A DNA stretch of 64,000 nucleotides, from contig NZ_CP036282.1 of NCBI RefSeq assembly GCF_006974105.1, forward strand, positions 4,650,001 through 4,714,000, given 5' to 3'. The stretch's first letter is position 1. Each line of letters begins with the position of its first letter. Below the pieces are notes generated by a model. The model made no database searches. It was not told the origin of the DNA and worked only from the letters and a program-made list of their open reading frames with translations. The translations under genes and the position numbers were made by a program. Of this stretch, positions 43,642 to 53,288 are shown piece after piece. Source of the DNA: Rhodoferax aquaticus. Its GTDB lineage: Bacteria > Pseudomonadota > Gammaproteobacteria > Burkholderiales > Burkholderiaceae_C.

Positions 43642-44223
43642 TTAGCGCGCCAGTTGGTACACCGAGGTGCCTGCCCGCAAATTGGGCGCAAAGCGCACGG
43701 TGCGGCCGTTTTGCACACCAAAGCTATCGACCACTTTGAGGCCATTTTTCTGGGCCAGCACGGCCAAATCGGCATGGGTGCCCACGCGGATATTGGGTGT
43801 GTCGTACCACTGGTAAGGCAAGCGGCGGGTCACCGGCATGCGGCCTTTGAGCACGCTCAAGCGGTTGGGCCAATGCGCAAAGTTGGGAAAAGCCACAATG
43901 CCCATCCGCCCCACCCGCACGGTTTCGCGCAGCATGACTTCGGCATTGCGCAAGTGTTGCAGGGTGTCGATTTGCAGCACCACGTCAAAGCTGGCGTCGT
44001 CGAACATGGCCAAGCCTTCATCCAAATTGAGTTGGATCACGTTGACACCGCGCTTGACGCAGGCCAGCACATTGGCATCGGCAATCTCTACGCCATAGCC
44101 CGTGCAGCCACGGGTGCGCTGCAGGTGGTCCAGCATGGCGCCGTCGCCGCAACCCAGGTCTAGCACCCGCGCGCCGTGTGGCACCAGTTCGGCCAGCGCA
44201 TGCATGATGGAGGAATCGCTCAT
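43642..44223 (-). CDS. metW: Methionine biosynthesis protein MetW
   Basis: 193 residues, a short class I methyltransferase fold with [17 protein letters not shown] for SAM binding, [14 protein letters not shown] and a [20 protein letters not shown] segment typical of MetW. In Proteobacteria MetW partners MetX and increases its acetyl/succinyltransferase function. Start overlaps the metX stop by ATGA (44220-44223), so it is co-translated. Confidence 0.95.
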   Translation of the reverse strand: MSDSSIMHALAELVPHGARVLDLGCGDGAMLDHLQRTRGCTGYGVEIADANVLACVKRGVNVIQLNLDEGLAMFDDASFDVVLQIDTLQHLRNAEVMLRETVRVGRMGIVAFPNFAHWPNRLSVLKGRMPVTRRLPYQWYDTPNIRVGTHADLAVLAQKNGLKVVDSFGVQNGRTVRFAPNLRAGTSVYQLAR

Positions 44224-45368
44224 GCTGTGACCTCCAGACTGCGATGAACACTATCAAAATAAGAGCTGACTACGCCCATATAACGGGCGTCATCGAGCAA
44301 AAAGGCATCGTGGCCGTGGGGCGCATCGATCTCGGCGTAACTCACGTCGCGCTTGTTGTCCAAGAGCGCTTTCACCATCTCGCGGCTGCGCTTGGGGCTA
44401 AAGCGCCAGTCGGTGGTGAAGCTCACCAGCAAAAACTTGCATGTGGCCCGCGCCAAGGCTTGGCTCAAGCTTCCGCCATAGGTGCGGGCCGGGTCAAAGT
44501 AGTCCAGCGCACGGGTGATGAGCAAATAGGTGTTCGCGTCAAAGTACTCGGCAAACTTGTCGCCTTGGTAGCGCAGGTAACTTTCAATCTGGAACTCCAC
44601 ATCCTGCGTGGAATACAGATAAGACCCCAACTCGCCTTTTTTCAGCGCGGTTTTAAGTTGCCGGCCAAACTTTTCGTTCATCACGTCATCACTTAAGTAG
44701 GTGATGTGGCCAATCATGCGGGCAATGCGCAGGCCGCGTTTGGGAATGGTGCCGTGCTCGTAAAAGTGCCCGCCATGAAAGTCGGGGTCGGTCACGATGG
44801 CGCGGCGGGCCACTTCGTTAAACGCAATGTTTTCTGCCGTGAGGTTGGGCGCGCTGGCCACCACTACAGCGTGCTTCACGCGGTCGGGGTATTGCAAGGT
44901 CCAGCTCAAGGCTTGCATGCCGCCCAAGGAGCCGCCCATCACCGCGGCCAAGGTTTGAATGCCCAGCACATCCAACAAGCGGGCCTGGGCGTTGACCCAG
45001 TCTTCCACGGTCACCACCGGAAAGTCTGCGCCGTACACCTTGCCGGTGTCGGGGTTGGTGTGCATGGGGCCGGTGGACCCAAAGCATGAGCCCAGGTTGT
45101 TCACGCCAATCACAAAAAAACGGTTGGTATCCAAGGACTTGCCTGGCCCAATCATGTTGTCCCACCAGCCCTGGCTTTTGGCTTGCCCCTCGTACACGCC
45201 CGCCACATGGTGCGAGGCATTGAGGGCGTGGCAAATCAACACAGCGTTGGACTTGTCGGCATTGAGCGTGCCGTAGGTCTCGTAGCTCAGGTGGTAGGCG
45301 CCCAGTGACGCACCGCTTTGCAAAGGCAAGCGGTCGGCAAAGTGCATGGTCTGTGGCGTAGCGTTCAT
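44220..45368 (-). CDS. metX: Homoserine O-acyltransferase
   Basis: 382 residues, alpha/beta hydrolase fold. [56 protein letters not shown] with nucleophilic Ser, and [12 protein letters not shown] with the catalytic His are MetX marks. It acylates homoserine (acetyl or succinyl) for methionine synthesis. The ATG at 45368 is used; a TTG six bases upstream is less likely. A SAM-II riboswitch and terminator in the leader mean high SAM should stop transcription. Confidence 0.94.
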   Translation of the reverse strand: MNATPQTMHFADRLPLQSGASLGAYHLSYETYGTLNADKSNAVLICHALNASHHVAGVYEGQAKSQGWWDNMIGPGKSLDTNRFFVIGVNNLGSCFGSTGPMHTNPDTGKVYGADFPVVTVEDWVNAQARLLDVLGIQTLAAVMGGSLGGMQALSWTLQYPDRVKHAVVVASAPNLTAENIAFNEVARRAIVTDPDFHGGHFYEHGTIPKRGLRIARMIGHITYLSDDVMNEKFGRQLKTALKKGELGSYLYSTQDVEFQIESYLRYQGDKFAEYFDANTYLLITRALDYFDPARTYGGSLSQALARATCKFLLVSFTTDWRFSPKRSREMVKALLDNKRDVSYAEIDAPHGHDAFLLDDARYMGVVSSYFDSVHRSLEVTA

Positions 45369-45375
45369 GTGCAAA

Positions 45376-45423
45376 ACAAAAAACCCGGCGTTGCTAACTT
45401 ATCGCTAAGGGCAAGGCCGGGTT
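45376..45423 (-). terminator. Leader terminator of metX
   Basis: On the minus strand AACCCGGC (from 45423) pairs with GCCGGGTT (to 45382), enclosing nested TTGC/GCAA and CTTA/TAAG stems, and runs into six T. It lies between the riboswitch and the metX start, so it is the likely regulated attenuator. Confidence 0.82.
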
Positions 45424-45427
45424 GGCT

Positions 45428-45481
45428 GGCGTCTTTAGCTGAACTTATTAAGCGCCCGCAAGCTGTAGCAAATCGGCGCGC
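45428..45481 (-). promoter_or_regulatory. SAM-II (SAM-alpha) riboswitch in metX leader
   Basis: Minus strand, in order: CGCGCCGATTTG, CTACAGCTTGC, GGGCGCTTAATAAG, TTCAGCTAAAG. This matches the SAM-II pattern of a short P1 helix (GCGCC with GGCGC), a conserved GAUUU, CUUGC, and the UAAUAA...AGCUAAAG 3' segment. Its position just before metX is the classic one. A -10 hexamer TATACT (45491-45486) is about 7 bases before the expected transcript start near 45479. The pseudoknot pairing was not fully resolved. Confidence 0.82.
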
Positions 45482-45565
45482 TCAAAGTATAGCAAGCTCC
45501 ACTTGCGTATGGCCATTCGCGAACACCGGTCATTGGGTGTCCACAAAAGCCCGGGGCGCGCAATC

Positions 45566-45611
45566 ATTCCATAAACCGGAATAGTGAATTCACAACACAG
45601 GATATTCCTGT
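45566..45611 (+). promoter_or_regulatory. Candidate LysR box and palindrome before the GST operon
   Basis: ATTCC-N7-GGAAT (45566-45570, 45578-45582) has the LysR T-N11-A form (T45568, A45580). ACAGGA-TAT-TCCTGT (45597-45611) is a second perfect dyad. Both lie in the region upstream of the glutathione S-transferase gene and could bind the LysR protein encoded at the end of the same operon. Confidence 0.45.
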
Positions 45612-45698
45612 TTTTGGGCAGCACAAATACAGTCTATCCATTCGCTTCAATTCGCGCGAATGCCTGTTCAAACCCATGACCAACCCAAGGAAACACCC

Positions 45699-46319
45699 AT
45701 GTCCATCAAGCTCCACCGCCATCCACTGTCCGGTCACTCGCACCGTGTGCAGCTCGGCTTATCTCTGCTTGGCATTCCCTACGAATTGGTCGAAGTCGAC
45801 CTGATGAAGGGCGCGCACAAAACCCCTGAGTTCATTCAACACAGTCCTTTTGGCCAAGTCCCCGTGCTGGATGACCACGGGACCATGCTGTTCGACTCCA
45901 ACGCCATTTTGGTGTACCTGGCTACGAAATACGACGCTGCCCGCAAGTGGCTGCCAACAGATCCCAAAGGCCAAGCCGATGTGCAGGCATGGCTATCCGT
46001 AGCCGCTGGCCAGTTGGCATATGGCCCCGCTGCGGCACGTCTGATCACCGTGTTTGGCGCCAAGTACAACCCAGAGGAAGTGATTGGCCGCGCGCACCTT
46101 GTATTGAAAGTGATGGAGTCACAGCTTTCAGCGCGCCAATTCCTGGTTGGCAACAGCGCCACTTTGGCCGATATTGCGGCCTACAGCTATGTCTGTGCGG
46201 CCCCAGAAGGTAATGTGGACTTGTCGAGCTATCCCAAGGTACGTGCTTGGTTGACACGCATTGAAGCGCTGCCCGGTTTTGTTGCTTTCCAAAAAACGCC
46301 CGTAGGTCTGGCTGCATAA
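45699..46319 (+). CDS. Glutathione S-transferase
   Basis: 206 residues. N-terminal thioredoxin-fold part with [20 protein letters not shown], then [20 protein letters not shown] for the glutathione-binding cis-Pro and Glu/Ser region, and an all-helical C-terminal domain with [13 protein letters not shown]. It would conjugate glutathione to an electrophile or act as a reductase. CAAGGAAACACCC sets the start at 45699. First gene of a same-strand cluster with the oxidoreductase fusion 31 bases after. Confidence 0.92.
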   Translation: MSIKLHRHPLSGHSHRVQLGLSLLGIPYELVEVDLMKGAHKTPEFIQHSPFGQVPVLDDHGTMLFDSNAILVYLATKYDAARKWLPTDPKGQADVQAWLSVAAGQLAYGPAAARLITVFGAKYNPEEVIGRAHLVLKVMESQLSARQFLVGNSATLADIAAYSYVCAAPEGNVDLSSYPKVRAWLTRIEALPGFVAFQKTPVGLAA

Positions 46320-46350
46320 GCCCATCCCACAAAGCGACGCGGAGTTGACT

Positions 46351-48417
46351 ATGCAAATTGCGAACACGGGCCCACAGCATCCCTTCCATGCGGGGGAACA
46401 ATCGGTCCATGACCGCTTAGGTATTCGTGATCGCATGGTGGACCTGGGTCAGCGCGTGATTCGCGACGCCATGCCAGAGCAACACCAGCGCTTCTTTGAA
46501 CAATTGCCGTTCATGCTGGTGGGCTCGGTGGATTCAGCCGGGCGGCCGTGGGCATCCGTGCTGGTTGGACAGCCTGGGTTTGTGCAGGCTAGCGACGCAA
46601 AACACTTGCGCTTCAAAGCCCGCCCAGTGACGGGAGACCCGTTGAACGAAGGGTTGACGGCGGACGCGCAACTTGGCTTCTTAGGTATAGAACTGCACAC
46701 GCGACGACGCAACCGTGTCAATGGTCACGTGCTTGCCTCAGATACGCATGGCTTCAGTATTGAAGTAGATCAGTCCGTGGGCAATTGCCCTCAGTACATT
46801 CAAGGGCGCGAATTTCAGTGGGTGCGTGAAGCGACGGACCTCACGCCACGTGCCACCGAAGCGTTAGAGGCTTTGGACGCCAAGGCACAGACCTTGATCG
46901 CCCGCTCTGACACACTGTTCGTGGCCACCCATGCCCCGCGCACGCAAGGCCTTAGCGATAGCCAAACTGGGCGGGGAGCAGACGTCTCTCACCGCGGAGG
47001 TAGACCCGGTTTCGTCAAGATAGAGGACGAGCGCACCCTGCTCGTTCCGGACTTCACAGGCAACTTCTTTTTCATGACCTTGGGCAACTTGCAGTTGAAC
47101 CCACGCGCTGGCATTGTGTTCATAGACTTTGAGACGGGTGACCTGCTCATGCTCACCGGTACCGCTGAAGTCGTATGGAGCGGCGACGAACTAAAGGCTT
47201 TTGCGGGGGCCGAGCGCGCATGGCGCTTTCACGTGGAGTCAGGGTGGCGCTTTACTGACGCATTGCCCTTGCGCTGGTCCTTCCGGGAGCTCTCGCCCAA
47301 CTCAGTCCTCACAGGCACTTGGGCCGAGGCCCAGGCAAAAGACAAAGCACAAGCCCTGGCGCAAACATGGCGCCCCTATCGCGTAAGTCGCATCGTGCAA
47401 GAAAGCGCTGTGATTCGGTCGTTCCATCTCACGCCCGCTGACGGCCATGCGGCACCCACGTTTCAGGCAGGCCAGCATTTGCCGATCCGTCTGAAAGCAG
47501 CCTCAGGTGAGTACCTGCATCGCACGTACACCATCTCTAATTCCCCCAGCGAATCCCTCCTGCGAATCAGCGTCAAGCGCGAAGGGCTAGCCTCGGGCCA
47601 GTTGCATGACCGAGTTCAAGAAGGCGATCTCATCGAAGCATTGGGCCCTAGGGGCCAGTTCACGATTCAGGACAAACTGCGGCGCCCTGCGGTCTTGATT
47701 GGCGCAGGGGTTGGCATTACGCCGATGGTGGCGTTTGCACGCCATCTCGTCATTGAAGGTTTTCGCAACCGCCGCACCCGGCCCCTGCATGTCATCCAAG
47801 TGGCTCGCGATGCAGCACATCGCGCTTTCGGCAAAGAGTTGCTCGGGCTGGTAGCAGACGCCAAGGGCGCCATGGCCTTGCACACGGTGCTGAGCGCACC
47901 GCAAGGCGCACCGACCGGTGCCCACATAGGCCCACTCACCATCGATTTACTGAAGTCGATGCTTCCCTTTGACGACCATGAATTTTTTCTCTGCGGGCCC
48001 TCTGGCTTTATGCAGGGTTTGTACGATGGCTTGCGTGACTTAGGCGTACGTGATGAGCGCATCCAAGCCGAGGCTTTTGGCCCATCGGCCTTGAAGCGCC
48101 GCGCGGATGCAAGCGCTCAACGCCCCTCACCGCCGCTGCCACCGGCACAACAAGCGAGCGTGCATTTCAAGCGCACAGGTGACGCAGCGCAATGGACTCC
48201 TGGCCACGGCACGCTGTTGGAGTTTGCCGAAGGAAAAGGCTTGAACCCACCGTTCTCGTGCCGAGCCGGGCACTGCGGATCGTGTGCCACGCGCATGACA
48301 TCTGGCGTCGTGACCTACGCAGAGCCTCCCGCATGGCGACCCGGCGCCGGAGAGGTACTTTTATGCTGTGCCAAGCCTGCTTCAGGCAGCGAGCTTGCTA
48401 TTGAGCTGGAACTGTAG
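46351..48417 (+). CDS. PNPOx-like / ferredoxin-NADP reductase / 2Fe-2S ferredoxin fusion
   Basis: 688 residues in three parts. Residues about 30-330 are a pyridoxamine-phosphate-oxidase-like flavin-binding domain ([40 protein letters not shown]). Residues about 340-580 are an FAD/NAD ferredoxin-reductase module ([52 protein letters not shown]). The last 85 hold a plant-type 2Fe-2S centre, [15 protein letters not shown] plus LLCCAKP. This is an electron chain NAD(P)H -> FAD -> FeS -> flavin in one protein. GGAG and an ATG at 46351 set the start. Substrate unknown. Confidence 0.87.
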   Translation: MQIANTGPQHPFHAGEQSVHDRLGIRDRMVDLGQRVIRDAMPEQHQRFFEQLPFMLVGSVDSAGRPWASVLVGQPGFVQASDAKHLRFKARPVTGDPLNEGLTADAQLGFLGIELHTRRRNRVNGHVLASDTHGFSIEVDQSVGNCPQYIQGREFQWVREATDLTPRATEALEALDAKAQTLIARSDTLFVATHAPRTQGLSDSQTGRGADVSHRGGRPGFVKIEDERTLLVPDFTGNFFFMTLGNLQLNPRAGIVFIDFETGDLLMLTGTAEVVWSGDELKAFAGAERAWRFHVESGWRFTDALPLRWSFRELSPNSVLTGTWAEAQAKDKAQALAQTWRPYRVSRIVQESAVIRSFHLTPADGHAAPTFQAGQHLPIRLKAASGEYLHRTYTISNSPSESLLRISVKREGLASGQLHDRVQEGDLIEALGPRGQFTIQDKLRRPAVLIGAGVGITPMVAFARHLVIEGFRNRRTRPLHVIQVARDAAHRAFGKELLGLVADAKGAMALHTVLSAPQGAPTGAHIGPLTIDLLKSMLPFDDHEFFLCGPSGFMQGLYDGLRDLGVRDERIQAEAFGPSALKRRADASAQRPSPPLPPAQQASVHFKRTGDAAQWTPGHGTLLEFAEGKGLNPPFSCRAGHCGSCATRMTSGVVTYAEPPAWRPGAGEVLLCCAKPASGSELAIELEL

Positions 48418-48583
48418 GCCTACGCAAACCACACTCCGAACTGCCCCATGTTTCCATTGCCATTCTTTTCAGAAATCCCCTATGGGCTTGGCGAAGACAC
48501 CGCTTGGCTCGGGCGAGACGTCATGCGTGACTTGCAAAAGCTACGCCACCATCAACCGACTAAACCCCAGCCAGGAACCTGCC

Positions 48584-49072
48584 ATGAGCAATTCATCACC
48601 CCAACCCGCACCACGCCCACCTTTGCCACCTTTCACCCGCGAGACCGCGGCGCAGAAGGTGCGGCTTGCAGAGGACGCCTGGAACACGCGTGACCCCCAG
48701 CGCGTTGCCCTGGCCTATACCGTCGACACGCAATGGCGCAACCGGGCTGAGTTTCCGGTGGGGCGCCAAGAGGTTCAAGCGCTGCTCGAACGCAAGTGGG
48801 CTCGCGAACTGGACTACCGCCTGATCAAAGAGCTTTGGGCCTTTGATGAGCATCGTATTTCAGTTCGATTTGCTTACGAATGGCGCGACGACGCAGGGAA
48901 CTGGTTTCGCTCCTATGGCAATGAGAACTGGGAATTCGACGCGCTTGGGTTCATGCACAAGCGCTTTGCCAGCATTAACGACAAGCCTATCGCCGAGACT
49001 GAGCGAAAGTTCCACTGGCCCCAGGGACGCAGGCCCGACGACCACGCAAGCCTGAGCGATTTAGGCTTATGA
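48584..49072 (+). CDS. DUF1348 (NTF2-like) protein
   Basis: 162 residues. [40 protein letters not shown] and [20 protein letters not shown] are strong DUF1348 features. The NTF2-like fold is a cone-shaped pocket, with no catalytic assignment. GGAACCTGCC sets the ATG at 48584. The gap from 48418 to 48583 (166 bases) has no clear gene. It lies within the GST-oxidoreductase cluster. Confidence 0.88.
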   Translation: MSNSSPQPAPRPPLPPFTRETAAQKVRLAEDAWNTRDPQRVALAYTVDTQWRNRAEFPVGRQEVQALLERKWARELDYRLIKELWAFDEHRISVRFAYEWRDDAGNWFRSYGNENWEFDALGFMHKRFASINDKPIAETERKFHWPQGRRPDDHASLSDLGL

Positions 49073-49088
49073 ACCAGGAGACATTCCC

Positions 49089-50537
49089 ATGACCACCAAC
49101 TCCATCGTTGAGACAGACGTTGCCATCATTGGTGCTGGCACGGCCGGCATGTCGGCCTACCGCGCCGCACTTGAACACACACCACGGGTCTTGTTGATTG
49201 AGAGCGGTGTCTACGGCACAACCTGCGCACGCGTGGGCTGCATGCCCAGCAAACTGCTGATTGCCGCCGCCGACGCGGCACACATGATGGCGATAGCACC
49301 ACAGTTCGGCGTATCGGCGTCTGGCGTCAACGTGGACGGGCGCGCGGTGATGGCGCGGGTGCGCAGCGAGCGCGACCGTTTTGTGGGCTTCGTCGTCGAC
49401 ACCGTGGAGCATTGGCCAGCTGAGCACCGCATGCTGGGGCATGCCCGGTTTATAGACCAGCACACTCTGCAGGTCGGAGATACCCAAGTCCGTGCGCAAC
49501 GCATCGTCATCGCAACAGGGTCGCGACCTGCTGTTCCTGAGGCATGGCGACAGGCCTTGGGGGAGCGGCTGATCATCAATGACGACGTGTTCGACTGGCA
49601 AGATCTGCCACGCTCTGTGGCCGTTGTGGGCACGGGCGTTATCGGCTTGGAACTCGCACAAGCGCTACACCGCTTAGGCGTTCGCGTGCGCCTGTATGGG
49701 CGCAGCGAGCGGGTTGGCCCCCTCACAGACCCCGAATTGCAAGCACTGTCGCTAGAGGTGTTCACACACGAGTTGCCACTGAGTGTCAACCTTGCCCACA
49801 TTGAGCCCCGACGCGAAGGCGACCGTGTCATCGTGCGTACCAGCAACCGCGCGGGCGATGTCCACGAAGAGGCATTCGATTGGCTGCTCGCTGCCACCGG
49901 ACGCACGCCCAATGTCGACCAACTTGGCTTGGAGAACACCGGCATGCCGCGCGACGCCCGGGGAATACCTATACACGACCGCCACACAGCGCAGGTCGCC
50001 GGTCTGCCTATTTTCGTAGCGGGAGATGTCAACGAAGACCGTCCCCTATTGCACGAGGCTGCTGACGAGGGGCGCATTGCAGGTGGCAATGCAGGGCTCT
50101 ATCCGGATGCGCGCTTGCGTCCTCGGCGCGCTCCCTTGGCGGTCGTCTTCAGCGAACCGCAAATCGCGCTTGCAGGCGCCAGCCATGCGGAGTTGCGCTC
50201 TGCGGGCATTGATTTTGAAGTCGGGCGCGTGTCCTTCTCAGACCAAGGCCGCAGCCGCGTGATGGGCCGCAACCAAGGCGCTTTGCATGTCTATGGGGAG
50301 GTGGGGACGGGTCGCTTCCTTGGCGCAGAAATGCTAGGGCCCGCGGCAGAGCACTTAGGGCACTTGCTTGCCTGGTCTGTGCAGCGCGGTGATACGGTGC
50401 AGCAAATGCTTGACAGCCCGTTCTACCACCCGGTGGTAGAGGAGGGACTGCGCACCGCACTGCGGCAATTGCAGACTGCTTTGCGCTTGCCGCGCCCGAG
50501 TGACGAAGAATGCTTGGATTGCGGCCCCAAGTTTTGA
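49089..50537 (+). CDS. Dihydrolipoamide-dehydrogenase-like flavoprotein
   Basis: 482 residues. ETDVAIIGAGTAGMSAYRAA binds FAD, GTTCARVGCMPSKLL is the redox-active disulfide (CxxxxC), VVGTGVIGLELAQALHRLG is the NAD site and the C-terminal dimer domain ends FYHPVVEEGLRTAL with the His-Glu pair. The active-site setting matches lipoamide dehydrogenases, but no 2-oxo-acid dehydrogenase is near, so it may reduce another disulfide, for example glutathione- or mercury-related. It follows DUF1348 by 16 bases. Confidence 0.87.
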   Translation: MTTNSIVETDVAIIGAGTAGMSAYRAALEHTPRVLLIESGVYGTTCARVGCMPSKLLIAAADAAHMMAIAPQFGVSASGVNVDGRAVMARVRSERDRFVGFVVDTVEHWPAEHRMLGHARFIDQHTLQVGDTQVRAQRIVIATGSRPAVPEAWRQALGERLIINDDVFDWQDLPRSVAVVGTGVIGLELAQALHRLGVRVRLYGRSERVGPLTDPELQALSLEVFTHELPLSVNLAHIEPRREGDRVIVRTSNRAGDVHEEAFDWLLAATGRTPNVDQLGLENTGMPRDARGIPIHDRHTAQVAGLPIFVAGDVNEDRPLLHEAADEGRIAGGNAGLYPDARLRPRRAPLAVVFSEPQIALAGASHAELRSAGIDFEVGRVSFSDQGRSRVMGRNQGALHVYGEVGTGRFLGAEMLGPAAEHLGHLLAWSVQRGDTVQQMLDSPFYHPVVEEGLRTALRQLQTALRLPRPSDEECLDCGPKF

Positions 50538-50694
50538 CATGAGCTTGGGGGTCCGTCACGGCAGCATCACGCCCATGGGCAATGACTACTTGCCCCACGC
50601 CTGAGTGGCTGGCAAATGGGGCAACTGGATTGAGATCCTGCAAACATGACTGTCGCCAGTAAACTCAATTCACTACGCCACCCAATGGAACTTT

Positions 50695-51594
50695 ATGGAC
50701 CGTTTTCACCTGATCAACGTCTTCGTCGCTGTGGTGGACACCAATGGATTCGCAGGGGCCGCCCGCAAACTCAGTATGTCGCCACCGGCAGTGACCCGGG
50801 CTATCAACGAGTTAGAGCAGCACCTGGGCCTGCGGCTACTCACGCGCACCACCCGCACCGTTCGGGTCACAGATGCAGGTGAACGCTATGTGCAAGACTG
50901 TAGGCGCATCTTGGCCGACATGCTGGAAGCCGATGAATCCGTCAGTGGCATGCATGCGTCGCCCAGAGGGCGCTTGACCATTTCAGCCCCCGTGTTGTTT
51001 GGTGGGCTCTACGTGACCCCGGTGATCACCGAATACCTGGCCCGCTACCCTGACGTCAGCGCGTCATGCTTGTTTCTAGACCGCATCGTCAACCTCGTGG
51101 ATGAGGGGGTGGACGTTGCCGTGCGAATTGGTGAGCTACCCGACTCCTCCATGCAAGCCATTCGGGTGGGACAGGTCAGGCGCGTGATATGCGCATCACC
51201 CGACTACCTTGCCAAGCACGGCATACCACTTGTCCCCGACGACCTGCACGCACACACCATCGTCTCGTCCAGCAGCGTGACGCCAAACCCTGTGTGGAAG
51301 CTGGTGGAAAACGGTGACATCAAAAGCGTTCACTTGGAGGCGCGAATGACAACATCCACCAACGACTCCGCATTGGCCGCAGCAGCAGCCGGCTTTGGCC
51401 TGACGCGCCTGCTCTCCTACCAAGTGGCCGAACACTTTCGCAACGGGACGCTCAAAACCGTGCTGACTGAATTCGAGCCCGCCGCATTGCCCGTGCATGT
51501 GGTGCACAGAGAAGGTAGGCATGCACCTCAGCGCGTACGTGCATTCATTGACCTGGCCGTAGAGCGCTTGCGCGCCGACCCTCGGCTGAACTAG
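50695..51594 (+). CDS. LysR-family regulator
   Basis: 299 residues. MDRFHLINVFVAVVDTNGFA and GAARKLSMSPPAVTRAINEL form the helix-turn-helix. The ligand domain has VDVAVRIGELPDSS. It is the last gene of the rightward GST-oxidoreductase cluster, 157 bases after the flavoprotein gene, so it may be separately transcribed. Effector unknown. Confidence 0.92.
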   Translation: MDRFHLINVFVAVVDTNGFAGAARKLSMSPPAVTRAINELEQHLGLRLLTRTTRTVRVTDAGERYVQDCRRILADMLEADESVSGMHASPRGRLTISAPVLFGGLYVTPVITEYLARYPDVSASCLFLDRIVNLVDEGVDVAVRIGELPDSSMQAIRVGQVRRVICASPDYLAKHGIPLVPDDLHAHTIVSSSSVTPNPVWKLVENGDIKSVHLEARMTTSTNDSALAAAAAGFGLTRLLSYQVAEHFRNGTLKTVLTEFEPAALPVHVVHREGRHAPQRVRAFIDLAVERLRADPRLN

Positions 51595-51670
51595 ACGCCA
51601 CGACAAACATAGAGCCCTTGCGCCCCGATTTACCCTGCTCCTATTCACAACCCAGAAAGAGAGTCTGCCC

Positions 51671-51970
51671 ATGGCCGCCTACATCTACGGCAACATTGAA
51701 ATCCACGACCCCGCGCTGTACGAAACCTACCGCGCCCAGGTGCCCGCCATGATCGCAGCGCACGGCGGGCGCTACTTGGTGCGTGGCGGCGCGGTGGAGG
51801 TGCTAGAAGGCGAGGGCAAAGCCCTGCGGCAAGTGATTCTGGAATTCCCCACCATGGCCCAGCTCAAAGCCTTTTACTTCTCCCCCGAATACACCGCCGC
51901 CAAAGCCATACGCCAGCGCGCAGCAACGGGTACCTTGGTGGCAATTGAGGGGGTGTTGCCTGCGGTGTGA
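51671..51970 (+). CDS. DUF1330 protein
   Basis: 99 residues. YIYGNIEIHDPALYETYRAQ, AAHGGRYLVRGGAVEVLEG and LEFPTMAQLKAFYFSPEY make it a clear dimeric alpha-beta-barrel DUF1330 member. Function is unknown; the fold resembles small monooxygenases. GAAAGAGAG precedes the ATG. Independent of neighbours as far as can be seen. Confidence 0.9.
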   Translation: MAAYIYGNIEIHDPALYETYRAQVPAMIAAHGGRYLVRGGAVEVLEGEGKALRQVILEFPTMAQLKAFYFSPEYTAAKAIRQRAATGTLVAIEGVLPAV

Positions 51971-52061
51971 TTTGAGTTACTTGGTTGAACCATGACAAAT
52001 GCATGACGCAATGACTCACAAAATGCAGAATCCCTACTGCTCGCCCAGACTAAGGACACAC

Positions 52062-52739
52062 ATGCGCAGTTTCTTGCTTTCAATGCTTTTTGGCTTGCTC
52101 ACCGGCACAAGTAATGCCCAACCCTATGGGCACTACGATCCTGTCCAACTGCTCAAAATCACTGAAACACCTTCGGGAAAGCGATACAGTATCAAAGGCG
52201 AGTATCTTGATCAAATGCTGAACGATCTGTCAGCGCATGCGAAGAACTACCCACCAAAGTTTGATACTCCAGAGGACCAAAAGCGCGCGATTCAGGACGT
52301 GAAGACTTTTTCGGGCATGCTGGATATTGTGACCAGCGGCCCCACTCCGAACCAAGAGCTTCTTGTTCGCGCCGGTCAACTCAACAGCCTCGGACACAAT
52401 CTCGATATTGAGGGGGCTGCCGCCAAAGCCAATGCCAATTTTCAAAAGCTATTGGCTGCATCACCGGCTGATCCGCGAGGCAACTATTTGTACGGATCCT
52501 TCTTAGCGGGAATTGGAAAACCCAAGGAGGCGCTTACGTTCTTGGACAAGGCTTTGGCCCTTGGTGTTGCTGATTCTGCTTACGCTCTAGGAATGACACA
52601 TCTGGCACTTGGTGACAAGACACAGGCTTTGAAAAACTTTGAGAACTACCAGCTTAGAAATCCCAACGACCCAAGCATCAATCAACTCATTGATGCCATT
52701 CGCAATGGAAAGCTTGAGTTGAAAGCAACGCCCAGTTGA
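52062..52739 (+). CDS. Exported TPR-like protein, unknown
   Basis: 225 residues. MRSFLLSMLFGLLTGTSNAQ is a Sec signal with cleavage near residue 20. The mature part has three helical-hairpin repeats around 120-215 (PADPRGNYLYGSFLAGIGKP, KEALTFLDKALALGV, LGDKTQALKNFENYQLRN) like TPR. TAAGGACACAC sets the ATG. Codon use is visibly more AT-rich than flanking genes, suggesting more recent acquisition or low expression. No partner gene is adjacent. Confidence 0.72.
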   Translation: MRSFLLSMLFGLLTGTSNAQPYGHYDPVQLLKITETPSGKRYSIKGEYLDQMLNDLSAHAKNYPPKFDTPEDQKRAIQDVKTFSGMLDIVTSGPTPNQELLVRAGQLNSLGHNLDIEGAAAKANANFQKLLAASPADPRGNYLYGSFLAGIGKPKEALTFLDKALALGVADSAYALGMTHLALGDKTQALKNFENYQLRNPNDPSINQLIDAIRNGKLELKATPS

Positions 52740-52785
52740 TGACTAGGGGGCACAGAGGTAGGTCTCGATATACGCCACCTTAGCC

Positions 52786-53238
52786 CTAACTATTCGCCCG
52801 CCTTTTCAGCCAGCGCATCAGTCCCCCCAACAGCGGCAGTTTCTCGTACAACTCTTCGGCCGCGTCCCAGTAGTCGCGGTGCATCGTGATGCGGCCGCTG
52901 CTGTCTAGGTGCAGGTGGGAGCCGCCTAGGATGCACTGGTCTTCGCCTTGTTTGAAGTTCTTGAAGCGAAAGCGAAACTCCCAGGTCAAGAAGCATTGCG
53001 TGCCGTCGACCACGCGGTCTTTCACTACAAAGTGGGGCTGCTCCAAGCTCTCGTACATGTGGGCAAAGATGCCTTTCACCGCCTCTAGGCCGTGCACGTG
53101 GTTGAAGGGGTCTTTGAAGCTGGCGTTGGGGGCGTAGATGTCGCCCAGCGCCTGCACGCTTTGGGGGCTCAAAGTTTCAAAGGCGTGGACGATGGCGGCC
53201 ACGGCGGTGCGCATATCGCTGGAAGTGTCAATGGTCAT
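52786..53238 (-). CDS. NTF2-like/SnoaL-fold protein
   Basis: 150 residues. IYAPNASFKDPFNHVHGLEA and GSHLHLDSSGRITMHRDYWD give the NTF2-like fold with a nuclear-transport-factor-2 pattern. It is the last gene of the cluster led by the COG2907 flavoprotein. In related loci of other Proteobacteria an NTF2-like gene occurs at this place. The start at 53238 is set by homology (MTIDTSSDMR). Confidence 0.82.
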   Translation of the reverse strand: MTIDTSSDMRTAVAAIVHAFETLSPQSVQALGDIYAPNASFKDPFNHVHGLEAVKGIFAHMYESLEQPHFVVKDRVVDGTQCFLTWEFRFRFKNFKQGEDQCILGGSHLHLDSSGRITMHRDYWDAAEELYEKLPLLGGLMRWLKRRANS

Positions 53239-53288
53239 GTCAGAGGGCGCGGGTTTAGGGTGTGAGGCATGGCAAGCGGTTCTCAAGG

